A stretch of 64,000 nt of DNA from Globodera rostochiensis (lineage: Eukaryota; Nematoda; Chromadorea; Rhabditida; Heteroderidae), in assembly GCA_018350325.1 (NCBI GenBank), contig JAEVLN010000001.1, forward strand, positions 2,469,501 to 2,533,500, written 5' to 3'. Below are positions 43,599-52,659 of the stretch, piece after piece. How positions within the stretch are numbered: position 1 is the first letter of the stretch; every line of letters begins with the position of its first letter. The notes beneath the pieces were generated by a model. The model saw nothing but the letters and a program-made list of their open reading frames with translations. It did not search any database and was not told the origin of the DNA. The position numbers and the translations under genes are program-made.

Positions 43599-44055
43599 TG
43601 GTTTTTTTTGGCATTTTTGCACTCATTTTACGGGTTTCTTCTCTCATTGAATAAATTTTTGAGAGTCCGCATAATTCGGCACAAAAACCGCGCGCGCCAT
43701 TGTACTAAATAATCGAGCTGTTCGAGGCTTAAAATTTACCGAGCGTTGAGATCAAGGTCCAAAAAACCGAGAAATTTCTCGAGTCGAGACTCGAGACCGA
43801 GACCGAGACTCTCGAACAGCTCTACTAAATAACAACAGCTCCAACTTTTGCTGATCAGTGAAAATAACGTGGGAATGTGCCGGCGATGGGGCATTTGGGG
43901 ACCCCTCCCCCGCCCCCAACAAAACCCTCGATCGCTGCCCTAATTGCTCAATTTGGCTTCACATTGAATTTATTTAAATCTATTTACATTTATTACATCA
44001 TTTAAAATCTGACAAAAACTATTTAAAAGCAATAAAAAGTGTTCTTTTCTGTTCA
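43599..44055. other. Spacer between convergent channel and MLT-10-like genes
   Basis: About 460 bp containing both 3' ends (AATAAA near 43650 on plus; TTTATT near 43970 for the minus gene) and the miniature element at 43713-43824. No further gene was seen. Confidence 0.5.
43713..43824. mobile_element. 112-bp hAT-like miniature element
   Basis: Termini TCGAGCTGTTCGAG and, reversed from the right end, TAGAGCTGTTCGAG: a 14-bp inverted repeat with one mismatch. Flanked by perfect 8-bp direct repeats CTAAATAA (43705-43712 and 43825-43832). The interior holds GAGACTCGAGACCGAG words. It lies between the 3' ends of the channel and MLT-10-like genes. Confidence 0.8.
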
Positions 44056-47000
44056 TCAGCTTAACCAGCTCGGCGAAAGGATCACAGAAACGGCAGTCAG
44101 CGGACTGAAAAAGCGTTTTGTTAGAGCGATGCCATTCTTACAAATTAGTGTTGTTCTACGGACCAGAAGAGACAACCCTAAGAAAGCCGATTTTCCGAGC
44201 CCCCATCCGATCTGATCAGGCCGGATCATCGCCAAAAAGTCCCCATGATTCATGATCGGATCTGATCAAGGTCGGATCATCGCCAAAAAGTCCCCATGAT
44301 TCATGATCGGATCTGATCAAGGTCGGATCATCGCCAAAAAGTCCCCATGATTCATGATCGGATCTGATCAAGGTCGGATCATCGCCAAAAAGTCCCCATG
44401 ATTCATGATCGGATCTGATCAAGGTCGGATCATCGCCAAAAAGTCCCCATGATTCATGATCGGATCTGATCAAGGTCGGATCATCGCCAAAAAGTCCCCA
44501 TGATTCATGATCGGATCTGATCAAGGTCGGATCATCGCCAAAAAGTCCCCATGATTCATGATCGGATCTGATCAAGGTCGGATCATCGCCAAAAAGTCCC
44601 CATGATTCATGATCGGATCTGATCAAGGTCGGGTCATCGCCAAAAAGTCCCCATGATTCATGATCGGATCTGATCAGGCCGGATCATCGCCAAAAAGTCC
44701 CCATGATTCATGATCGGATCTGATCAAGGTCGGATCATCGCCAAAAAGTCCCCATGATTCATGATCGGATCTGATCAGGCCGGATCATCGCCAAAAAGTC
44801 CCCATGATTCATGATCGGATCTGATCAAGGTCGGATCATCGCCAAAAAGTCCCCATGACTCATGATCGGATCTGATCAAGGTCGGATCATCGCCAAAAAG
44901 TCCCCATGATTCATGATCGGATCTGATCAAGGTCGGATCATCGCCAAAAAGTCCCCATGATTCATGATCGGATCTGATCAAGGTCGGATCATCGCCAAAA
45001 AGTCCCCATGATTCATGATCGGATCTGATCAAGGTCGGGTCATCGCCAAAAAGTCCCCATGATTCATGATCGGATCTGATCAAGGTCGGATCATCGCCAA
45101 AAAGTCCCCACGATTCATGATCGGATCTGATCAAGGTCGGATCATCGCCAAAAAGTCCCCACGATTCATGATCGGATCTGATCAAGGTCGGATCATCGCC
45201 AAAAAGTCGCCATGATTCATGATCGGATTATCTGATCAGGGCCGGATCATTGCCACAATGTCGGAGACACAAACATTGACCCGTCCAGCAGAATGACCTG
45301 TAGATGACTGGCGAAAGGGCGTACGGGGAGAGAATGACGGCGGACAAAAACTGTGGCGACAGAATCGACGGGGTCAACACGTATGGCGAAAGGATCAGCG
45401 GGCTGCCCATGCTCGGGTTCAGGATGAACGGCGACAGGGCAATTGGCGACAGAATGACGGGGGTAAACGCTTGCGGGGACAGAATGAACGGGGACAGCAC
45501 GAACGGATTCAACACTGAATGAATGAAGCTGATCAGCTCCTAATCCGTGTCCAAATCAAACCGATCGGGTTGAACGCGCCCGGGGACAGAATGACGGGAT
45601 GTAACACAAACGGGGACAGAACGATCGGGTCGAACAGAAACGGGGAGAGGATGGTCTGCAAGATTTTTTGATGTTAAAAAACAATCGTCATGATTGATTG
45701 GACGATTTTGATGTTAAAAAATCAATCGTCATGATCAATTGGAAGATTTGATGTTAAAATCAATCGTCATGATCGATTGGACGATTTGATGTTAAAATCA
45801 ATCGTCATGATCAATTGGACGATTTGATGTTAAAATCAATTGTCATGATCGATTGGACGATTTGATGCTAAAAATCAATTGTCATGATCGATCGGACAAC
45901 AACCAACTTACGGGTGCCAATACGCGCGGAGACAAAATCACCGGCACAAACACCCACGGGGAAAGGATCACGGGGCCCAGCACATTGGGCGACAAGATCA
46001 GTGAGCTGAACAGAATCGGCGACAATATGACCGGGTTTTTGACGGAGAAAGTCTGAATTGAAGGAGGACAAAAACAAATTACTGTTCGCGCCTCCAACGT
46101 GTTCGAGCCGTACCAGGATGAAGTTGGTGAACAGAATGGGCGACAGCACAACGTCCTTTTGCCGAATTCGAAAGGACTCCAACTCGGCCAACGCGTGCAC
46201 GTCCTTCTCTAACCCGGTGTGAATGTCGCTTGCATTCATTCGAACAAAGCGCCGCAGGGCCTTCCCGGGGGGATAATCAGTGCCCGGGGGGGGGGGGCAG
46301 TGCCCGGGGAGAGGTAATCAGTGCCCGGGGGGGGGAGGGGGTAATCGGCGATTTGAAAAGGTTTTTAAGCCGCTGCTGTTCTGCTACCTCTGAATTGTTG
46401 TAGGGCGATTTGGGCCCGTAGATCAGGCCCAATTGGTCCGTGGAGAGCAGCGCGTACCCGGTGTTGTTCATTTCGCGCAGCTGAAAAATTGTAGAGAATT
46501 TCATGGCGACAAAACAATTGCCAGCAGCTGACCACTTACTTGCTCCTTACTCAGTCCAAGTTCCAATCGTTCGAACACATCGCATTTGCGCTCCTCAAAT
46601 TTGCCGAAGGCATCCCTGGATAGTTTTTCTAATGGCATTGGCATAATAAACAGAGTTTAAACGGGATTTCACTTCTGAGCAGACCGGCACTATTTATGAT
46701 CGTGATTTCCGAATTCAGATTGAATCCGACGCCCGAACCAATCAGAATTCCTAATTCCGACCAGATCAACTTAACCACAGAGGTCAGACCGGGATTCCGA
46801 TTGCCCGATCGGGATTCCGATCTGATTGAAACCCGTGGCCTAATGGTGCCCGATTGGGATTCGATCTGATTGAAACCCGTGCCCTAATGATGTCCGGTTG
46901 GGATTCCGAATGCCGATCAGATCATTTCCCGAGCTCGACCCAATGGTATCGGGATCAGCGCCACCCATTCATTCACTTACGAAACATTCTTTTTGGTGAA

Positions 47001-49660
47001 GTACAGCGGCGTCCCGTCCTTGGCCCTGATCTCGCGTTCATATTTTTCGCGATACATGCCCTTTTCTCGCCTGACACCGCGCAATACACTTTCCACCCCT
47101 CCGGCGCTCAATTCCTTCAAAATTTTTTGCATAAATTTTTCAATAAAAACATTTTTTGGCACGCACCTCTTCAATGTGTTCCGCCTGCTCGGCAACCCCG
47201 GCGGCCTCCATTATCTGAAACATGTTCAAAAATTGTCCACCAAATCGAATCGATCGGATTGATTAATCAGATCACAAAAAACAAGTAAAAAAACACTGAT
47301 CGGACCAAGTCCATCCACTGCTGCTGGTCTTTGGTGCTGAAGCCGTTGATGAGGCTTGGCAAGCTGGTCAGCTTTTCGATGCCTTCGCCGTCGGCATGCA
47401 GCGAGAACAGTGAGGGCGACAAAAGGTCAATCTACAGTAAGAAAGCAAGCAAAAGCACATACAATAAATAATACAGTACCCGAACAATTCGACTTACCGT
47501 TTTGTTCCGTGTCGGGTCGCCCTCCGGCGTCACGCTCAGAAAGCGCGGGGACAGCGAGCGCAGCGTTTTCTCCTCAAAATCGGTGCCGTTTTGGCCGGCC
47601 ATTGAGTAGCCCAGAGCGAAGCCTTGCCGGAGCAGCTCCACCAGACGGTCCGTTGGCGACGCGCGCGAGCCTCGCGCGGCGGCACGCGTGCGCGCGATCA
47701 GTGCACGCGCACGGCGCGGGTCTTCCACAACGGCGTGCAACTGCAAGGGGGGGGGGGGAGTTTAAATTTTGGAAATTTTAAAAAATTCGGCACAATTTTG
47801 AACCCTCCTCCCCCTCCATCGCAAAAATTGTTGAAATTTTCTAAAAATTTTTTTGGCATTTTCCTCACATCCTCTCCAGCGAGGCCCAATTGGCGCTTCA
47901 ATCCACGGAATTTGAGCTGGTCCAAGTCCATGTCGCCGTCCTTGTCGGGCCCCTCCAATTTCTGACGGATTTCTTTGCGTCGGACGGAACTTTTCTGGAG
48001 ACGAGCAATGGTCTGTTGCCATCTGAGTGTGCGAAAATGTGGCTTTTCGTATTTTGCTTTTCCTTTTTTTTAAATTTTAGCGTACGGCTTCACGTCCTGT
48101 TGCTGCTTGCCCTTGACGCGCAGCACCTCCTCCATCATCAGTTTGGCCATGCTGCCGAGCGGACTCAGCCGGGCCTGGCTCGGACTGTGCAGCTGCAAGA
48201 CAATTAATTTTTGTTGTTCAAATTTTCATTTCTGTGCGCACCTCTCACCTCATAATAATTTTTTTTCACAATGGACGCGTGCCGTCGCTCGCGGCGATGT
48301 TCCGTGTAGGAGCGAAGAAGCAATCGGCGACCAAATGGCCCCAATGTGCGCGCTGCACGCGCTGGGCTCGTCGCCGTGCGGAAGGCGCCTATCTGAAGGC
48401 CAACAATTTGTCTCTCTCTTTTTTTATACTGATCAGGGGACTGACGACGAGACTGATCGATCACACTGATCTGGACTGGGGACTGACTGACGCCTCTCTG
48501 ATCGATCACACTGATCTGGACTGGGGACTGACTGACACCTCTCTGATCGATCAGTCCGGGTTTATGGAAAAACAGCGTCCGAATGATCTGATTGATCACT
48601 TCTGATCGCCGCCTTTTTTTTACCCATTTTTCTGCCGCAATTTTTGTCGTCGGCGGGACGCGCCTCCGCAGCCATTCCAACCGCTTTAAGCCGCGCAGCG
48701 CCGCCACTTTTCGTCGACTTCCTCTGATCGCCGCCTTCTTTTGCATACGGTAACGGTCAAAACGGTGGGATTTTGCGTAGGCCTACGGTAAGCAAAAGAT
48801 TTTACAAAATGTCGTCATTTTGTGGAGAGGAGACCTTAGCGTAAATTTTACGCCCATCAAAACCGCTGCGGAGCAAGCGGGACACGCAGCGGGCATGCAA
48901 CGGCACGGTTTTGGCGGCGCCAGAGCACTCGCCGAACTCGTCCTGGGCAGGCCGTGGCAGGGATTTAAGCCTAAATTTTTTGTTTTATTTTCAAAATTCT
49001 ACGCATTAACTCGGAACGGGTTGCGCCGCACTCACTTTTTGTTGGCCACGGCGGCAAGAAGGCCGGACAGTGCCTGATCAATCCCTGTAAGCGTGCACAA
49101 CATTTACATTGATCACAAATCATTGATCGATCAGTGTGTGGAATGGAAGGAGGGAAATCAGTGAGTGACAAAAAGAAAGAAAGAAACGATCAAAAATTAA
49201 ATGGAAAAGGGGCCCAAAAGTAAGGCTTGTTCTATTGTCTGTGTTCAACAACGGACAGTGCTGGTACAGCTCCATGGCGTGCTCCGTTTGCATTGGAATG
49301 GAATGAACGCGTGAAAAGAATTTGGCCCTTTTCTCCTCGTCAATTTTGTCAGTTGCCTTTGGCACTGTGCCATTCTGTCGAAGACCTTCAACAAAAATTC
49401 TTTGTCAGACGGTGGCCAAAAATGCCCTCGGGCATATTTCCCCCCCAAATTTTTTGTTCGTCCGATTGCCAAAAACATTCGTTTCTTTCTTCTCACTCGA
49501 CGCACTCCGTTGAGCTAACGCGCCCTGCACAACGGCGGAAAGGCTTCCGTCGATGAACCAAAAATGGGGAAGCAGGCACAGCACCAACGGGGAGAGGCGC
49601 AACCGAAACACTGTCAAAAGAATTTTATTGAATTTGGGGTCATTTTGGTTCAGCGCCGCC
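44056..49660 (-). CDS. mlt-10: MLT-10-like moulting-cycle family protein
   Basis: Nematode-specific secreted/cuticle-linked family defined by a Moulting_cycle domain and repeated (V/I)LSP units. Exons on minus: [20 protein letters not shown] (47505-47745), [17 protein letters not shown] (about 47300-47435), [16 protein letters not shown] (about 47168), [20 protein letters not shown] (46980-47115), [20 protein letters not shown] (46543-46630), [20 protein letters not shown] (about 46393-46480), 46114-46260, 45912-46052 ([19 protein letters not shown]), 45562-45655 and 45298-45514. The last exon, 44056-44104, completes [19 protein letters not shown] in frame. The last intron (44105-45297) contains the 51-bp array. 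Upstream exons at about 47870-48200, 49036-49084 and 49265-49400 look coding. The 5' end is not fixed: a hydrophobic stretch near 49560-49640 may be the signal peptide. Confidence 0.85.
44219..45240. repeat. 51-bp satellite array, about 20 copies
   Basis: Unit: GGATCATCGCCAAAAAGTCC, then CCATGATTCATGATCGGATC, then TGATCAAGGTC. Copies are nearly identical. Two copies (starting near 44682 and 44784) read TCAGGCC instead of TCAAGGTC and are one base shorter, which shifts frame and splits the otherwise open minus-strand reading (17-residue unit beginning [11 protein letters not shown]) into two blocks. It lies wholly within the last intron of the MLT-10-like gene, so it is most likely not translated. 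Confidence 0.95.
45662..45897. repeat. 38-bp tandem repeat, six copies
   Basis: Unit about GATTGGACGATTTGATGTTA followed by AAATCAATCGTCATGATC. The first copies are 1-2 bases longer in the A/T runs. Each unit contains the near-palindromes CAATCGTCATGATCGATTG and GATTTGATGTTAAAATC. It fills an intron of the MLT-10-like gene. Confidence 0.9.
46680..46960. repeat. GGGATTCCGAT-word segment in an MLT-10-like intron
   Basis: Iterated GGGATTCCGAT, CCGATCGGGATT and ATTCCGA words in both orientations. Includes two imperfect direct copies of about 54 bp containing GATCTGATTGAAACCCGTG (near 46816 and 46864). Similar words recur at 50437-50538. No clean terminal repeats were found. Confidence 0.6.
48453..48560. 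repeat. 45-bp tandem repeat, about 2.3 copies
   Basis: Unit CTGATCGATCACACTGATCT followed by GGACTGGGGACTGACTGACGCCTCT; copies start at 48453 and 48498, with a partial third. The array is rich in GATC and TGATCA like others in the window. It lies in an apparent upstream intron of the MLT-10-like gene. Confidence 0.85.
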
Positions 49661-50436
49661 ACGTCCCCTCATACCGAACAGAGGCCGCCGCCTCCGTTGA
49701 TGCCCGGAGCGATTTGGGGGGCCAAAAGGCGAATTCATTGTAAAAAGGTACGGTAAAATTGACGTAATGTAACAATTTAGACAAAATGTCTCTGTTAATT
49801 CATGTGGTCATTTTTCGACGAAATGTTCACAAATCACCGCCGCTAATGACTTATTCCTGCTCATACTCATGGGCGGCCCCCAGGGGAAGATTTTGACATT
49901 TAATTTTGAGAGAAACGCCCCCGGGGGGGGGGGGGGGTGGAGTTTTGGTGACAAAAATCTGAGAAACGCTTTTTGACGGATGCAAAACATGGACAGACAA
50001 ATTGTTGAAATGACGGGGGGATCGTGGGAAATTTAATTTGATTAAAAACGATCGTTCCGAAATTAATTTTAAATGGAATGATTTATTTGCGTGTGCTACA
50101 TATTTCTGTTGCATCAAAACCATGATTAAAAGGTGGGGGAAAAACTTTGAAAAATGAGTGAAGCAACGGAAGGAAGGCAAAATGCTTCCTTCCCCCGAGG
50201 GCATTACGTAATTATTAATTAATTTGTGTACGGTTTCCGTCCAGACAATCCGTCAGTGAAATGCCGAATAAGTTATGACTAGGTAATTGCGCCAAGATGA
50301 ACAGGTGCCAAAGGTTGGGAGGTTCCGTTAATTAAGTACCTAATTAGCATTAGCCCGCAATCGGACGCTTAATAGCATTTAGTTCCTCCTCCCCCAATCT
50401 TAACCAGAATGCTTTGTTATGTTCTTGAATGAACAT

Positions 50437-50538
50437 TAAAGACCGGGCGGGATCGGGATCCCGTTGGGATCTTTTGTTGAATTGTTCGGGATTTAGCCGG
50501 GATTCCGATCCCATAAAAAAGTGTCTGTCCGGTCTCTA
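50437..50538. mobile_element. 102-bp hAT-like miniature element
   Basis: Begins TAAAGACCGG and ends CCGGTCTCTA, 10-bp inverted termini with one mismatch, matching the element at 849-1011. Flanked by ATGAACAT (50429-50436) and ATGAACAG (50539-50546), 7 of 8 bases equal. The interior consists of GGGATCCCG/GGATTCCGATCCC words rather than the GAGA words of its relatives. Confidence 0.7.
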
Positions 50539-50576
50539 ATGAACAGTCCAAGCAATTCCTAATAAATTGCTTGGAC

Positions 50577-50920
50577 GGTTACACTACGTTTTGCCTCCGA
50601 TCATTTTGCCACCCCAGCAAAAATGGTACGTTTTGCCTCCGATCATTTTGCCTCCGGTACGGTTTGGCAATGTTACGTTTCTTGAATGATTTTGAGCATG
50701 TGTTTGAATGTTTTTGAGGTCAAAAGATTCCGAAAAAATTTTGGAATAGAAAAACCTTCGAATTCGGGTCCGGGGTTCGAAATTGACCGAAATTTAAGTT
50801 TTTGATGAGTTGGCAAAATGTAACATTTTTGCTGAGGAGGCAAAACGTACCGGAGGCAAAACGTACCGGAGGCAAAACGTACCGGAGGCAAAATGATCGG
50901 AGGCAAAACGTACGGACACC
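50577..50920. mobile_element. 344-bp fold-back element with 9-bp target duplication
   Basis: Flanked by perfect 9-bp direct repeats TGCTTGGAC (50568-50576 and 50921-50929). The left arm runs from GGTTACACTACGTTTTGCC, then TCCGATCATTTTGCC; the right arm is its inverse, ending GGCAAAACGTACGGACACC. Both arms carry iterated GGTACGTTTTGCCTCC units (several on the right), and an inner pair around GCAAAAATG also folds back. A 9-bp duplication with long inverted arms is typical of Mutator-like non-autonomous elements. No coding capacity. Confidence 0.75.
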
Positions 50921-52659
50921 TGCTTGGACTGTTCGGTGGACGAAGCGTGAATTGAGTGAGTGAGTTGCGCGCATTCTCTTCCCATTCATTCGCGCCGTGT
51001 TATTTTTAATGGGAATTCAATCCCCCAAAGCCTCAAAGTCGGCCTTTTTATACGCCTTCTCATACACGCAATAATTGGATAATGAAGCTGAAAGATGAGA
51101 TGATGATGAACCCCGAACACATCGCCCACCACCGGCCAGTCAGTGACTGGCTTGATGCTGAAAGCAGAACAATAAGAAGTTTTGTGTGCCTGCGGGGGCT
51201 CTCATTTTATTCGTTTTTTGTCACCCTCAAAAATTGGCGATTTTTTTGAGGGGCTTTCGGGTGGTGGGGGGTGGGGGGGGGGACGGGGGGTGGGATGTGT
51301 TCGAGGATCAGAGAAGCAGTAGCAATTCGTTGATGGACATGGGCGGAACGTCGTCACAACAAAGAAAGAAAGCACATGCCGAGAAGTGCACAGCGTCCCG
51401 CCCGCGCCCCCGGGGGAGAAGAAAGTGAATTTCCGCTTGATTTACGAAGCAAATGTGATCAGACAAACCGGCGACAGGCAGCAGCATTGTTTACGATTAT
51501 TTTGAAGTTTGATCAGCCCCAGCCCCTCCGGCTGCTGCTGCTGGTCAAAGTGATCAGAACGGATTTGCAGGCCACCCAAACTGTGGGAAGGGAAAGGAGG
51601 GGGACAGACACACAAAAAAAGGGGGAGGGGGGGGGGGGGAGAATTTGTCCGTTCCGTTGTGATCACTGACCGGACTGAACGTGACTGACTGACTTTGTTC
51701 AGCTGCAGCTGATCCAATCAGCAGAAATTCAAAATTTTATCAACGAACACTGCCGTCGAACTGTTTGCACAGACCACCCAAATCGAATGGAACGTGAGGA
51801 CAAAAAAAAAACATTTGCAGTGTTTGCGCTGATCACTGACCGAACTGATCAGATTTGGGTGTTTTTTGTTGATCGTTGCACGCAACAGACTGATCAGATT
51901 GATCCAAAAGCCCTTTTGAAAAATTAGTGTAAGCGCTGGCACAGTTCCATCAAAAGAGAAAGTTGTTTTTAAACCAATTGCCCTCTGAAAACGGAACGGA
52001 TTTGCTCTCCAACTTAACCACCAAGCATTTGTTGTTGTTGTTTCATTTGTTTCTCAATTTTAATTTCAATTTTATTACAGATTTGTAGTTTAAAATGAAA
52101 GTTTCTTTTTATTAAATACCGTGGGAAATGGGGAACGAGTCAATAGAAAGGGGAAGCGGAAGGCGAGAGGACTCGGCACAAACGTTGACAGAGTTATGCC
52201 CCGTCCCACCAACCATTTACCCCCATTAAACAACGTCCGTTGGATGTTCTCAAAATGCAATGCTTACAATTAATTTATTCACAAGTAAAAATGTCCGGAA
52301 TTCCAAAATGGGAACACTTTGTAATGCAAAATGTAACTGAAGAAGCGAACATTCCGAGCCAAAATTACGAAAAAGTAAACACAAACAGAAAGAACCAAAG
52401 GGTCAAATGGCGCGCGCATTTTTTGGCCCGGATCAGACCGACCAGGCCACACCCGTCCGTGGCCAGAATTTGACTCTTTTGTGACCATTTCACCGCGGAC
52501 GGAGGGGCCTCTGCCTGGCCAAAACTAACTATAGGACACAATGACAAGAATAGAGACATGCCAAATAGCTTTTCCATTTTAGGCGGAACAAATTGCAGGG
52601 ACAATTACTTTTTTTTAAATGTTTATATATTGGGGCAACAATTTGTTTTTTTCGCGTCC

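Larger units (their letters stand above)
49700..52659. other. Three-kilobase intergenic region between MLT-10-like and fzr-1 genes
   Basis: Both flanking genes are on the minus strand, so this should hold the MLT-10-like promoter and the fzr-1 3' UTR. It contains two putative miniature elements (50437-50538, 50577-50920), G-runs at 49921-49937, 51273-51290 and 51625-51640, and TGATCAG words. No open stretch resembles a known protein, and codon patterns look non-coding. Confidence 0.5.

Noticed and set aside
44216..45185. Two long minus-strand repeat proteins built from a 17-residue unit
   Set aside because: They follow from the 51-bp satellite having a length divisible by three. A well-supported intron removes the array from the MLT-10-like transcript, and there is no start or signal context.
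44682..45240. CRISPR-like array
   Set aside because: The repeats are contiguous tandem copies with no unique spacers, and the genome is eukaryotic.
45228..45300. MLT-10-like protein ending in the satellite edge (…CGNDPALIR)
   Set aside because: Splicing at CTACAG|GTCATT to 44104 restores the LSP repeat pattern and a natural C-terminus, which is more convincing.
51186..51945. Coding exons in the large intergenic region
   Set aside because: Open stretches exist on both strands but show no family resemblance and are interrupted by homopolymers and low-complexity sequence.
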